Shown here one piece after another: positions 1-9,119 of a stretch of DNA of 64,000 bases. Within the stretch, counting starts at the first letter, position 1, and each line of letters begins with the position of its first letter. A program made the position numbers and the translations under genes. The notes beneath the pieces were generated by a model, which was not told the origin of the DNA, searched no databases, and saw only the letters and a program-made list of their open reading frames with translations. Source of the DNA: JAYZQT01 sp036136335 (lineage in GTDB: Bacteria > Pseudomonadota > Alphaproteobacteria > MPNO01 > UBA830); assembly GCA_036136335.1 (NCBI GenBank), contig JAYZQT010000006.1, forward strand, positions 124,001 through 188,000, read 5' to 3'.

Positions 1-48
1 CAACGCCGGTTCAATTCGATCTTTCCGCAAACTGTTTAACGTAAGTAG

Positions 49-927
49 CTATTCACTGACGTATCGGAAAGCAAAGGTATCTTTATTGGGTATAACAAAG
101 CCGGCCGTAGGGTTGGGAAAATGTGAGGGCAGAATGGTGACCTGCGTGTCGGCATAATTTTCGAGAAACGCCCACCGTGTATCATGGGCCGCAGCCATAT
201 CGGCACAAGCAATCGTGCTCCAGTCCGGGATGTGGCACTGGATCATGTGGTGCATCATGTCCCCGCACAACACTGCTCTATCGCCCGCGGATTGTACATT
301 CAGTCCAACCATACCCGGCGTATGGCCGGGCAACGGTAACAGGGTAAGTCCCTCGTCGATCTGGTGATCCATATCGACAATAATCTCCTGCTTGGCCTCC
401 AAAATCGGGGTTACACTATCCTCTATGTAGTCGCCGGTCCTCAGCATCCGGTTCTGTTCTGACTGCTCCAGCCAATATTCGAGTTCCGCGCGCGCGAAGA
501 TATACTTGGCGTTTGGAAATGTGGGAACCCAGCGTCCATCCTCCAACTTCGTGTTCCAGCCCACATGATCAACGTGCATGTGCGTGCAAAGAACAAAGTC
601 GATTTCTTCCGGAACAACCCCTGTTGCGCGAAAATTATCCATCCATGGAAATACGGCATCATTGAACATTTTGCGATTGCGGGGTTTGTGATTGCCGACG
701 CAGCTATCGACAAGGATTGTGTGCCGAGGGGTTCGAATGAGAAACGCCTGAATGCTGATTACCACATTGCCCGATGCGGGATCAAAATGGCGAGGCACAA
801 GCCAGTCCAAATGCAGTTGAATTAGCGCATCATCCCAGTCGGGGAAAAATGTTGCCGCATGTAGCATGGGCATTTCCATTTCAACAACGCGGGTGACAGT
901 AATATCACCAAATGCAAATTCAAACAT
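49..927 (-). CDS. MBL-fold metallo-hydrolase
   Basis: Metallo-beta-lactamase-fold hydrolase of about 292 aa, probably cytoplasmic with a binuclear zinc site. The first metal motif is HMHVDH at about residue 115. It is followed by GHTPG, a GDMMHH segment carrying the bridging Asp, and a C-terminal SHFPNP histidine. The layout resembles AHL-lactonase-like and other esterase-type MBL proteins; the substrate cannot be read. I start at ATG 927, which has GGGGCG just upstream, rather than the in-frame TTG at 939. It is the last gene of a minus-strand series (LLM monooxygenase, diiron protein, FAH-family hydrolase), so a role in hydrolysing a catabolic intermediate is plausible. Confidence 0.85.
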   Translation of the reverse strand: MFEFAFGDITVTRVVEMEMPMLHAATFFPDWDDALIQLHLDWLVPRHFDPASGNVVISIQAFLIRTPRHTILVDSCVGNHKPRNRKMFNDAVFPWMDNFRATGVVPEEIDFVLCTHMHVDHVGWNTKLEDGRWVPTFPNAKYIFARAELEYWLEQSEQNRMLRTGDYIEDSVTPILEAKQEIIVDMDHQIDEGLTLLPLPGHTPGMVGLNVQSAGDRAVLCGDMMHHMIQCHIPDWSTIACADMAAAHDTRWAFLENYADTQVTILPSHFPNPTAGFVIPNKDTFAFRYVSE

Positions 928-1250
928 GTCGCCCCACAAGTTTACCAGATGTCTATGTGTGGGGAATTATGCGTGGCCTCGCACACCCTGTCATCTCCGG
1001 AATGTTGGTAAACGACACGGCCGTGACCTTGCCAGACAGTTTGAGAAAAGAACAAAACTCGTGTTCCTACTAATCTGGTCGAGGCTGCGGAAAAACCGAG
1101 AGAATGCTACCCTGGAGTTTTCTATAAAATTCAACGAACTTTGCACTGAAAGAAACATCCGATTCCCGAGACCCTGAGAAAATAGGGACGATGCCACCGC
1201 ACACCTGCCAGCGCATTTTCAGGCAGGCGCGGTGGAACACAGGCACTAGA
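928..1250. other. intergenic stretch, nothing recognised
   Basis: A 323-base gap between two minus-strand genes. I see no convincing short gene, RNA or rho-independent terminator in it. Short open frames on both strands have low-complexity translations and no good ribosome binding site. A promoter for the MBL gene probably lies here. Confidence 0.4.
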
Positions 1251-2114
1251 CTATTTTTCGTTTCTAACCGGGTTAGATAGAACACCGATGTTTTCGATCT
1301 CTATTTCGCACTTGTCGCCTTTTTTGAGATAGATGGGAGGTTTTCGGACAAACCCCACACCCGCCGGTGTGCCCGTCAGAATAATGTCGCCTGGTTCAAG
1401 AGTAATCGCTTTGGCAATTTCATAAACCAGGGTTTTGGTATCAAATATCATTTCTCGTGTATTCGAGTTTTGCAACACTTTACCGTTCAGACGGCACTGT
1501 ATGTTCAGACCCTTGGCGCCGGCGGGAAGTTCATCCGCAGTGACAAAATCTGGTCCAATTGAACCCGTCCGATCAAAATTCTTTCCAATTGTCCATTGAG
1601 ATGCCTTCATCTGATAGTCGCGGATCGATCCTTCATTTGCGACAGAGTATCCGGCAACATAATCGAGCGCTTCTGATTTTTTTATACTGCGCGCACGTTT
1701 CCCAATCACCGCGACAAGTTCAGCCTCGTAATCGTAGTGCCTAGACGCTTTGGGTCGGATCAGTGCCTGGTTGTGGGCAACAAAAGATGTTGCAAACCGG
1801 GTGAATACAACAGGATAGGTTGGACTTTTAAAACCACCTTCCGCAGCATGGTCTTTATAGTTCAAGCCAATGCAGAAAATCTTTCCCGCGTTTTGAACAG
1901 GCGTGAGGTAGCTGACCCGTCCCTTTACAATGGCCCGTGACGACGCATTCTTTGCTGCGCGACCAGCGCGCTGCAGTGCGCCCTTACCCTGTGTGATCAG
2001 TTCCTTGAGATCGGTGGGAATTTTTTTGTCGGCTATCGACAGGTCCACCAGTCCGGCATCCGTCCTCACACCTAATTTGTCGTTCCCGTCTTTCCTGAAT
2101 GAAACAAAACGCAT
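1251..2114 (-). CDS. fumarylacetoacetate hydrolase family protein
   Basis: FAH-fold hydrolase/lyase of 287 aa. Family members cleave or decarboxylate acylpyruvates, ureidoglycolate or 2-hydroxyhepta-2,4-diene-1,7-dioate using a divalent metal. Visible motifs are IGLNYKDHAAE, the metal-binding stretch DYEAELVAVIGK, GKNFDRTGSIGPDF and the C-terminal LTGTPAGVG. ATG 2114 is preferred over an upstream in-frame start at 2174 because GGGAGA precedes it and the family N-terminus MRFVSF begins there. The upstream diiron gene is 115 bases away. It probably acts late in an oxidative ring or chain cleavage route; the substrate is unknown. Confidence 0.9.
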   Translation of the reverse strand: MRFVSFRKDGNDKLGVRTDAGLVDLSIADKKIPTDLKELITQGKGALQRAGRAAKNASSRAIVKGRVSYLTPVQNAGKIFCIGLNYKDHAAEGGFKSPTYPVVFTRFATSFVAHNQALIRPKASRHYDYEAELVAVIGKRARSIKKSEALDYVAGYSVANEGSIRDYQMKASQWTIGKNFDRTGSIGPDFVTADELPAGAKGLNIQCRLNGKVLQNSNTREMIFDTKTLVYEIAKAITLEPGDIILTGTPAGVGFVRKPPIYLKKGDKCEIEIENIGVLSNPVRNEK

Positions 2115-2229
2115 TATTGTCTCCCTATTCGCTACCTGTTTTAAACTATTTTTCCCTCCCGGCTGGGCTGGCACTGCATTATATGGCGCAGCGAAACTAA
2201 CCCATCACAAAAAGGGTTCAAGATATTTT

Positions 2230-2919
2230 CTACTGCAGAGCATACCCCTGCTCATAGTGCAGATAAATTCCATCGAAATAGAACCAACGCATACGAGCAC
2301 TTTCCCACGCATAGTGAATGGCTGCTTCTTTCATCTCCGGTGTCGTGCAGTGACGATCCAGAACCTCAAAACCGCGGTCACTGTGGTCTATGTCAACTTC
2401 CGAGTGTAACCAGAAATGCTTTATCGCTTCCTCATCATACTTGTAATTGTTGCGCAGCGAAGGAAGTACTCTGCTGTATAGCCTCGGCGACTGGGACTCG
2501 GTTCCGATTCGCAATGCCGCGATACCACAGTACCAGGGAGCCATTCTGGCGACGTTGTTTAGCCACGCAGCCCATGATCGTGTGGTAGGAAGGCCCTCAC
2601 CCTTTTTTACCGCATTGATATCTGCCCCATTTGCCTCCGCAAACTGAAGGACAATTTCCATGTGTGGTTCATCCGGATCTTCCTCTTCATGAAAATTGGC
2701 AAGTTCCAGCTCTATCACATCAGGGGGCGCTTTCGAGCAGATCTGAAACGTTGCCTCAGCCAGCATGTTCGAAATCCAGTGAAAATGCTCCACTGCCCAG
2801 CCCATACAGGCTTTACGACCCAGTTCCCCGGCGGCAAGCTTGTCCCACATGGGATGGTCCGCACAGTGACGCTCGTCAATCGCGGCTTCCAGCGCCAGGC
2901 GCAGCTCGGACTTGCTCAT
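2230..2919 (-). CDS. CADD/TenA/PqqC-like heme-oxygenase-fold diiron protein
   Basis: All-alpha protein of 229 aa of the iron-containing redox enzyme (heme-oxygenase-like diiron) group. A complete candidate ligand set is visible: E79-x6-H86, E141, and H172-x3-D176-x2-H179. From memory this spacing nearly matches chlamydial CADD (E81, H88, E142, H174, D178, H181), and the length is also close. Relatives include self-sacrificing pABA synthases, N-oxygenases and UndA-type decarboxylases, so the reaction cannot be assigned. I see no Tyr near residue 27, the reported sacrificial Tyr of CADD. Start ATG 2919 is preceded by AAAGGAA. It lies 25 bases after an LLM monooxygenase, probably in the same operon. 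Confidence 0.8.
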   Translation of the reverse strand: MSKSELRLALEAAIDERHCADHPMWDKLAAGELGRKACMGWAVEHFHWISNMLAEATFQICSKAPPDVIELELANFHEEEDPDEPHMEIVLQFAEANGADINAVKKGEGLPTTRSWAAWLNNVARMAPWYCGIAALRIGTESQSPRLYSRVLPSLRNNYKYDEEAIKHFWLHSEVDIDHSDRGFEVLDRHCTTPEMKEAAIHYAWESARMRWFYFDGIYLHYEQGYALQ

Positions 2920-2944
2920 TTGTTCATTTCCTTTTCTCGGTGTC

Positions 2945-4003
2945 TCAGAGGTTGGTGAATTTTGGGAGGACCTCACGCCCAAACAGTTCCATGGATGCAC
3001 GGGCATTGTCGACGCTCGTCATTTTGGTATTGACCTGCAAAGAAGCTATATCAAACCCACCTACCTGATTATGGTAATCTGAAATCATATCACAACACTC
3101 TTCAGGACTGCCCACAAACGCCGCACTTTTCTCTCGCTGGGTATGCACGTCCTCTTTGGACAGTACGTCGACCAGTTTATCATAACCTGGATAATCCTTG
3201 GTGCTAGCACCATCTGTCCAACCAGAGGCGGCGTCGGCCAGCGTCTGAAAATAGGCCTTCACGTCGGGGCCAGCCTCCTCAATTGCCTGTTGCGTCGTTG
3301 GCGCACAGTACACCATGAAAGCCAACATTGAGCGCCCACGCCCCGGATTGCCTGCTGACTGCCAGGCATCATGATAAATGCCAAGCAGCTCCCCCAGGGC
3401 CGCGCCACCGATCGGATTTGCCATACACATGTAACCATTGCGCCCGGCAAATTCGAAAGTCTCGGGATTGGTTGTTGCCGCAATCCAAATTGGTGGCCTC
3501 GGCTGCTGCGCCGGACGCGGAAGCGATGTCACATTGGAAAAGCTATGAAACTCGCCGGACATCGTGACGTTTTCCTCGGTCAGAAGCGCTTCGAGCTGGG
3601 CAATGCCTTCCTCGTAGCGGGCGCGGCTTGTATCGAGATCAACACCAAAACGTTTAAACTCATGCGGCAGAAAAGCGCGAGCTATTCCCAGATCGAGTCG
3701 GCCGCCTGAAATAGAATCCAGCATCGCGGCTTCGCCTGCAAGCTTCAGCGGATTATTGAATGCGGGAAGTACCGCCCCCGTGACCAATCGTGCATTTCTG
3801 GTGCGCTGTGAAGCTGCGGAAAGAAACACCATTGGGTTAGGACTGTAGCCCCCATAAGGATGGAAATAGTGCTCGACGGTCCGCACATGTGTGTACCCCA
3901 GCGGATCACACAAATCGACGAGGCTCAGTGCTTCATACCAGTAATCGCGCCCAGACTTCTCTTCCGGCCCAACGTTTGGGAAAAAGCTTATCCCGAATTC
4001 CAT
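2945..4003 (-). CDS. LLM-class flavin-dependent monooxygenase (luciferase-like)
   Basis: Bacterial luciferase-family TIM-barrel protein of 352 aa. Family members use reduced FMN from a separate reductase to hydroxylate or cleave small organic substrates. Recognisable pieces are the N-terminal MEFGISFFPNVGP, the EHYFHPYGG loop, SGGRLDLGIAR, and a C-terminal segment with FVGSPEEC. AGGGAT precedes ATG 4003. It heads the minus-strand series with the diiron protein, FAH-family hydrolase and MBL hydrolase. No flavin reductase gene is adjacent. It faces away from the MetE-like gene, leaving 124 bases for divergent promoters. Confidence 0.88.
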   Translation of the reverse strand: MEFGISFFPNVGPEEKSGRDYWYEALSLVDLCDPLGYTHVRTVEHYFHPYGGYSPNPMVFLSAASQRTRNARLVTGAVLPAFNNPLKLAGEAAMLDSISGGRLDLGIARAFLPHEFKRFGVDLDTSRARYEEGIAQLEALLTEENVTMSGEFHSFSNVTSLPRPAQQPRPPIWIAATTNPETFEFAGRNGYMCMANPIGGAALGELLGIYHDAWQSAGNPGRGRSMLAFMVYCAPTTQQAIEEAGPDVKAYFQTLADAASGWTDGASTKDYPGYDKLVDVLSKEDVHTQREKSAAFVGSPEECCDMISDYHNQVGGFDIASLQVNTKMTSVDNARASMELFGREVLPKFTNL

Positions 4004-4127
4004 ATTAGATCCCTGTCTGTTCCCACGATGTTACCCTAAAATGCCTTGTTCGAAAGAGCGGTTTTGCAGACTGTCTGCGCGATCTCTATCGTGAACAACC
4101 AAAACTTCAAAAGAGGTTTTTACGAAC

Positions 4128-5303
4128 ATGAAACAAAGCACGGATCGCATACTTACAACCCACGTAGGTAGTTTACCACGCCCCCACCGTCTTGCCGAGA
4201 TTCTGATATCACAACTTGATGGCGATACCCATAAAGGAGAATCACTGGCGACGCTGACATGTGAAGCAGTGGTATCGATCGTGAAGGACCAGATCGATAC
4301 CGGCATCGACGTGGTAAGTGACGGCGAAATGGGTAAGCCGTCCTATACCTTCTATGTCAAGGAACGGTTGGCCGGTATCGGAAATCGGGGCGACAGAATG
4401 GGGCCCGGCCCCGGTAGTCCGGTTAATCGCGATGAGCTGGAGCATCCGGAAGTTCTGGAGCGTCGGAGAAAGCCCGGCGACACTTTCAACACCGGCGCCG
4501 CCCTACCCGCATGCATCGGCCCAGTTTCTTATGAAAACCGCGATGCGTCTGATCGCGATATTAAGAATTTTGTAACGGCACTCTCTCCGTTTCCAGCAAC
4601 AGAGGGCTTTCTTAACGCCGCTTCACCGGGCGTGCTGACCAAATTCGTACCGGACTTGTATTACAAGGACGAAGACGCCTACATGGAGGCTCTCGGGGAG
4701 GCGATGCGGGTCGAATATGAGGCAATTCACGCCGCCGGATTTTTACTTCAGATAGACTGCCCCGATCTCGCATCAGCGCGGCATAATCAGTACCAGGATC
4801 TGTCAGACAGGGAGTTTCTCCGAATTGCGGAGCGAAATATTGAAGTACTGAACCACGCCACCGCCAATATACCGCCGGAAGCCATGCGGATGCATATCTG
4901 CTGGGGCAATTATGAGGGCCCACACACACACGATGTGCCTTTGGCGACGATGTTCGACACCTGCATGTTGGCACGGCCAGCGGGGTTTCTTTTTGAAGGA
5001 GCCAACCCCCGGCACGCACATGAATGGGAAGATATCGAGAACAAGAGGATACCGGAAGACAAGGTACTGATCCCCGGTGTAATTGATTCAACAACAAATT
5101 TCGTTGAACATCCCAAGCTTGTCGCTCAACGTATTTGCCAATATGCGAATATTGTTGGTCGGGAACGGGTCATTGCAGGTGCTGACTGCGGTTTCGCCAC
5201 AATCGTCCAGCGCAACAACCGGGTTGTTAACTCGGTGGTCTGGGAAAAGTTCCGGGCGCTCGCACAAGGTGCTGCCATCGCCACCGATCGTCTCTGGCAC
5301 TAA
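4128..5303 (+). CDS. cobalamin-independent methionine synthase-like (MetE C-domain) protein
   Basis: UROD/MetE-like TIM barrel of 391 aa, equal to the catalytic C-terminal half of MetE. The N-terminus has TTHVGSLPRP. Candidate zinc ligands are the HIC motif at about residue 264, an acidic residue in FEGANPRHAHEWE, and Cys in AGADCGFAT, so the zinc-thiol site appears intact. Stand-alone proteins of this type include 2-hydroxypropyl-CoM lyase (epoxyalkane:CoM transferase) and other zinc-thiol alkyltransferases, and many are uncharacterised. A true methionine synthase would also carry the N-terminal half. A MarR regulator follows after 33 bases, pointing to inducible catabolism or detoxification. 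Confidence 0.85.
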   Translation: MKQSTDRILTTHVGSLPRPHRLAEILISQLDGDTHKGESLATLTCEAVVSIVKDQIDTGIDVVSDGEMGKPSYTFYVKERLAGIGNRGDRMGPGPGSPVNRDELEHPEVLERRRKPGDTFNTGAALPACIGPVSYENRDASDRDIKNFVTALSPFPATEGFLNAASPGVLTKFVPDLYYKDEDAYMEALGEAMRVEYEAIHAAGFLLQIDCPDLASARHNQYQDLSDREFLRIAERNIEVLNHATANIPPEAMRMHICWGNYEGPHTHDVPLATMFDTCMLARPAGFLFEGANPRHAHEWEDIENKRIPEDKVLIPGVIDSTTNFVEHPKLVAQRICQYANIVGRERVIAGADCGFATIVQRNNRVVNSVVWEKFRALAQGAAIATDRLWH

Positions 5304-5336
5304 TGAACAGTTCCGTCTAATGCATTATAGTCTGAA

Positions 5337-5885
5337 ATGGAACACCCATTACTGCACACGGGCGCAATGACCAACAAATCTCCTCCTGCCGAAGTCGCCG
5401 ACCCTCGTAAAGGGCAAGCCCCCTATGCCGATCTGTGGGCCCGCCCGGGATTTCTTATCCGCCGGCTACACCAGATACACGTCGCGGTGTTTATGGACGA
5501 GTTTGGCGATTGCGACGTAACACCCGTACAGTACGCTGTGCTGAGCGTCCTCTATAGTGGCGAGGCTCTCGATCAGGTGTCCGTCGCTGCTGAGGTGGGC
5601 ATCGACCGAAACAATGCTGCGGACGTTTTACGTCGGCTGGAAAGACGTGGTTTTGTGCAACGAATTTCCAGTGAGGCCGACAGGAGGGCAAAGCTGACCC
5701 GCATCAGTGCACTCGGTCGTAACTTTGTCGAAAACGCGCATAGCGCAATGGAGCGGGCACAGGAGCGCTTCACCGGGGGCCTGAAAGACCGCGACCGGGC
5801 GCGTTTATTGGACTTGCTTCAGAAATTGATGCTGGAAAACAACGAGACCGGGCGCGCCGCGCTGAAGAAGCGGAAAAAAACCTAA
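5337..5885 (+). CDS. MarR family transcriptional regulator
   Basis: Winged-helix regulator of up to 182 aa. The MarR core is clear: a helix ending in CDVTPVQYAVLSVL, the recognition region EVGIDRNNAADVLRRLERR, and the wing RISSEADRRAKLTRIS. Family members repress nearby catabolic or efflux genes and release DNA on binding aromatic or other small ligands. Start could be ATG 5337 or ATG 5367; neither has a strong ribosome binding site. It follows the MetE-like gene and converges on the PreA-like gene 51 bases away. The palindromes at 7362-7373 and 12539-12546 are candidate targets. Confidence 0.9.
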   Translation: MEHPLLHTGAMTNKSPPAEVADPRKGQAPYADLWARPGFLIRRLHQIHVAVFMDEFGDCDVTPVQYAVLSVLYSGEALDQVSVAAEVGIDRNNAADVLRRLERRGFVQRISSEADRRAKLTRISALGRNFVENAHSAMERAQERFTGGLKDRDRARLLDLLQKLMLENNETGRAALKKRKKT

Positions 5886-5936
5886 CCAGCATTAGAGCAG
5901 GTGCGAAGACCCGCCTTTTGGACCTCTCAACAGCTC

Positions 5937-7271
5937 CTATTCGGCGGCGACCTTCGGTGTATCCTGTTCAATCGTTGTCATGTTGTTCCGCTGGGTGACG
6001 AACTTTTCAGGGTCTTCATAAATCCCCTCAGGTATCGCGAAATACCCCTCGTGATAGTTATTTTCTGTGGTTGATCCCATGGAAATTGAATCAAACGGAC
6101 ACACATCCAGACAAAGTTCGCAACCGATGCATTTATCTGTATGTACATTGATCTTGCCTGCTGGATCTTGCGACAACGCCTCATAGAAACACATCTGGAT
6201 GCAAACATTGCAGGTTGGATTCTGGCACGTCTGATTATCGACTTTGGCGTAAATGCGGTCTTTGGCGAACTGATCGGAATAATCAGTCGCCGCCCGGTCG
6301 CTTGCAATACCATACATTGCCGCAACATCTGCATAGCCGTGGGCATCCATAAACCGCTCCAGGCCACGGATGATGTTTGGAAGCCATTTCATTCCCTTGA
6401 TCATCAGGACCGACCCGACTTCAACGATGTTCGCGCCGGTCATTATAAACTCAACGACGTCTCGGTGATCAAATACACCATTCGATCCAGCGATTGGAAT
6501 CCCGACCTGCTTGTAAATGTTGTGGATATAGCGGAGCGAAAGCGGCTTTGTCCATGTGCCGCCTATGCCTGCGGTACCGCCAAGACGGGGTTCGGCATTA
6601 TCAATATCGACCGCGAAGCCGGTATAACGGTTGGTGGCTGTCACCGCCGCAGCGCCCGCCTCCTGTACCGCCCGCGCCACCTCTACTGGTTGCGACTGGT
6701 CCGGTGTCAACTTGATTACCACAGGAATATCAACCACCTCACACACGGCCCGGGTAACCTCAAAGGCTACTTCTGGCACCTGACCTATCATGGAGCCCCC
6801 ATGTACGCCCGGCATCAGTGCAGGGTGCGGACAACCGAAGTTGAGTTCAACCATCGGCAGGCCACAATCCTCGATTGTGCGGCAAATATCCTTCCAGCCA
6901 TCTACCTCCTTTGCACCCGCACTACCGATCAGATGTGCGTCATGTTCTCGCGCGTAAGCACCTACTTCCTTGAGATAGGGAATCCATTCCTTGTAAAAAG
7001 TGCTGGAATATCCGGACCGGCTGTAAAACTTGAAATCACGCGGCACCTTCCCCTTAATAATATCGCCACGGGCGTTCATTATGCTGTACTTCGAGTTCAT
7101 GGTAAGAACCGCCATGTCCTCGATATCGGTCAGAGTCTTGATTATTGCGCCCGACGCCCCGTAGTCGAAGGCCTGCTTCATTAAATCGGGACTATTCGTC
7201 GTCTCGAGAGACGCAATAACCACTGGATTCTTGAACGGGACCCCGCAGAAATTGACTTTCATATCGGCCAT
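5937..7271 (-). CDS. preA: dihydropyrimidine dehydrogenase subunit PreA-like, with two [4Fe-4S] clusters
   Basis: Dihydroorotate-dehydrogenase-like FMN barrel fused to a C-terminal bis-[4Fe-4S] ferredoxin domain, 444 aa. The barrel begins MADMKVNFCGVPFKNP. FGCPHPALMPG, VVIKLTPDQ and the phosphate-binding IAGSNGVFDHRDV follow. The ferredoxin part has CQNPTCNVCIQMC then CIGCELCLDVCP. PreA with PreT forms NADH-dependent dihydropyrimidine dehydrogenase, reducing uracil or thymine; no PreT is in the window, so the electron donor is unknown. ATG 7271 has a near-perfect AGGAGGA seven bases upstream and is preferred to 7319. HyuB and HyuA lie upstream on the same strand, so it may reduce a related heterocycle. 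The symbol rests on domain architecture only. Confidence 0.85.
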   Translation of the reverse strand: MADMKVNFCGVPFKNPVVIASLETTNSPDLMKQAFDYGASGAIIKTLTDIEDMAVLTMNSKYSIMNARGDIIKGKVPRDFKFYSRSGYSSTFYKEWIPYLKEVGAYAREHDAHLIGSAGAKEVDGWKDICRTIEDCGLPMVELNFGCPHPALMPGVHGGSMIGQVPEVAFEVTRAVCEVVDIPVVIKLTPDQSQPVEVARAVQEAGAAAVTATNRYTGFAVDIDNAEPRLGGTAGIGGTWTKPLSLRYIHNIYKQVGIPIAGSNGVFDHRDVVEFIMTGANIVEVGSVLMIKGMKWLPNIIRGLERFMDAHGYADVAAMYGIASDRAATDYSDQFAKDRIYAKVDNQTCQNPTCNVCIQMCFYEALSQDPAGKINVHTDKCIGCELCLDVCPFDSISMGSTTENNYHEGYFAIPEGIYEDPEKFVTQRNNMTTIEQDTPKVAAE

Positions 7272-7361
7272 AATCTGTCCTCCTGAAATGTCGGGCGTGC
7301 GCATCCATCCCAAAAACATGCGTATTTTGAACTGTTTGTTAAACGATTACTAGACATTTAT

Positions 7362-7373
7362 GTAGTATACTAC
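7362..7373. promoter_or_regulatory. perfect 12-bp palindrome, candidate operator
   Basis: GTAGTATACTAC is its own reverse complement. It sits in the 113-base gap between the HyuB stop codon and the PreA-like start, about 90 bases upstream of that start. Its AGTATACT core recurs at 12539-12546 in the divergent Rieske/molybdenum-hydroxylase region. A MarR or GntR-type operator controlling preA is plausible; chance cannot be excluded. Confidence 0.4.
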
Positions 7374-7384
7374 CTTTTTTAAAT

Positions 7385-9115
7385 TCACATCGACATTCGA
7401 AGAATACGTGTTGCATCCAAGTCGACTGACCTGCCATCCGGTCCCAGAACGACGCCATAAATTTCCCGCATTGGGGATTCGGATATGATCCCATCTCGCC
7501 AGTCTCGCAACACGAGTTCGGGCTCGCGTTCAAGTGGCGATCCATATCCGCCCCCGCCAGGTGACTGGGTGACAAAACGAACCTCTTCAGTCTCCCTTAA
7601 ACCAAATTTAGGCGCTTCCTCCACGTCTCCATCCCCAAACCTCAGATGCATCTTGCCAGGCGCACCCGCACGCCCACCATTGATCCCGTAACCCGTTTCA
7701 TAGTTCAGGCCCTCACCACGAAACGAGTGAGTCGCCGGTGTCAATATATCCACTTCGTAGTTGCAACCAGAGCCGCCGCGAAACTTTCCCGGACCCGCCG
7801 CATCAGTTCGAAATTCCTGGCGATGGAACTGGACTGGGTAAAGCTGTTCGTAAACTTCGACGTTGGGCATTGTCAGCCCGCCGAGCGTGCAGACATGACC
7901 AATCTGGTTAAACCCGTCCCGCCCTTCAACCGCACCGGAACCGGCTGCCGCAGCGCCGTGATAGAATACGTAAGGCTGCCCATTTTCTTCCCGTCCAACT
8001 GAAATACCGAACACGTTTTTGGCCCAGCCGGCACACCCGCGCTCCGGCTGGGCCTGAGCAAGGGCTTTCCAAACAGCGTGTATAATCTCATGTGCGAAAA
8101 ACACTGTGCACATCGTCGTAGCTGCGCCCTCGTTGGCGTTAACAATGGTGCCTTCCGGGGCAATGACATCAACACAACGGAAGGCACCCTCATTATGGGG
8201 TAAAGCCGGGTCCAGGAACGAGGCAAGGGCGGTAAAAATCGCAGAATACGTGTTTCCCAGAGACGAGTTTTTAAATCCACGTATCTGTGGATCAGTCCCT
8301 GTAAAGTCCACGCTCATGTTTTCACCGTCGATGGCCAGTTTTACACGCACGGTCACATCGCGTATTTCGAAACAGTCGTTATCGGACCTGTCTTCCGCCT
8401 CATAAACTCCGTCAGGGAGCTTAGAGATTTCAGCACGTACCGACCGGTCTGCGTGGTCCAAAACACCCGTAAAATAACCTTTGGCGTCATCGATTCCCAG
8501 CTCTTCCACAAGTGCCGCTACCCGTTCCATGCCGATCCGGGTGGACCCCAGCATCGCACGCAAATCACCATCAAGCAGATGAGGGGTTCGGGTATTGAGC
8601 ATCAAGAGTTTCCAGAGATCTTCGCGCAGTTTTCCTGCTTCAACCAGTTTTAAAACGGGCAGGCGCACGCCTTCCTGCCATGCCTCAGTTGCAGTCGGGT
8701 TGTAGGCCCCAGCCGCTCCACCTCCGATATCCGACTGATGGGCCCGATTACAGGTCAGACCAACCATCTGTCCCGCGACGAAAATTGGTCGCGCTATTAC
8801 CCAGTCAGGAAGATGATTGCCGCCAGCAGCCCACGGATCATTAAGAAGATAGACATCCCCCTCAGCCAGTTCATCGCCAAAATCCCTTAAAATAGCACGG
8901 ACGCCGAAACCACCACTGCCAGTGTGAATAGGTATCCCGTCAGCCTGGCTAACCACCTCACCGGTCGGACCCGCGATAAAACATGAAAAATCATGTGCCT
9001 GGCTGAATATCGGACTTCGCGCAGTACGCACCATCACCCATCCCATCTGGTGTGAAATATGGTCCAGCCGATTCTGGGTAAGTGCAAGTATTACGGGATC
9101 TAGTGTCTGATTCAT
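7385..9115 (-). CDS. hyuB: hydantoinase B/oxoprolinase family protein
   Basis: HyuB-type subunit of 576 aa, about the usual length. It pairs with HyuA for ATP-dependent opening of hydantoins, 5-oxoproline or related lactams, or for acetone/acetophenone carboxylase-type chemistry. Family motifs include QAHDFSCFIAGPTGEVV near the N-terminus, LNDPWAAGGNHLPD, and the C-terminal glycine-rich SPGGGGYGSPLER. Start ATG 9115 is only 4 bases after the HyuA stop codon, so the two are co-transcribed. The substrate cannot be deduced from sequence; association with PreA suggests a cyclic imide or pyrimidine-like compound. Confidence 0.92.
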   Translation of the reverse strand: MNQTLDPVILALTQNRLDHISHQMGWVMVRTARSPIFSQAHDFSCFIAGPTGEVVSQADGIPIHTGSGGFGVRAILRDFGDELAEGDVYLLNDPWAAGGNHLPDWVIARPIFVAGQMVGLTCNRAHQSDIGGGAAGAYNPTATEAWQEGVRLPVLKLVEAGKLREDLWKLLMLNTRTPHLLDGDLRAMLGSTRIGMERVAALVEELGIDDAKGYFTGVLDHADRSVRAEISKLPDGVYEAEDRSDNDCFEIRDVTVRVKLAIDGENMSVDFTGTDPQIRGFKNSSLGNTYSAIFTALASFLDPALPHNEGAFRCVDVIAPEGTIVNANEGAATTMCTVFFAHEIIHAVWKALAQAQPERGCAGWAKNVFGISVGREENGQPYVFYHGAAAAGSGAVEGRDGFNQIGHVCTLGGLTMPNVEVYEQLYPVQFHRQEFRTDAAGPGKFRGGSGCNYEVDILTPATHSFRGEGLNYETGYGINGGRAGAPGKMHLRFGDGDVEEAPKFGLRETEEVRFVTQSPGGGGYGSPLEREPELVLRDWRDGIISESPMREIYGVVLGPDGRSVDLDATRILRMSM

Positions 9116-9119
9116 TTGT

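Noticed and set aside
2945..4003. Treating the LLM proteins as luciferase subunits to complete a lux system with the LuxC/LuxE genes
   Set aside because: They are about 20 kb and 4 kb away from LuxC/LuxE, on separate operons, and belong to general monooxygenase groups. No luxAB pair is present.
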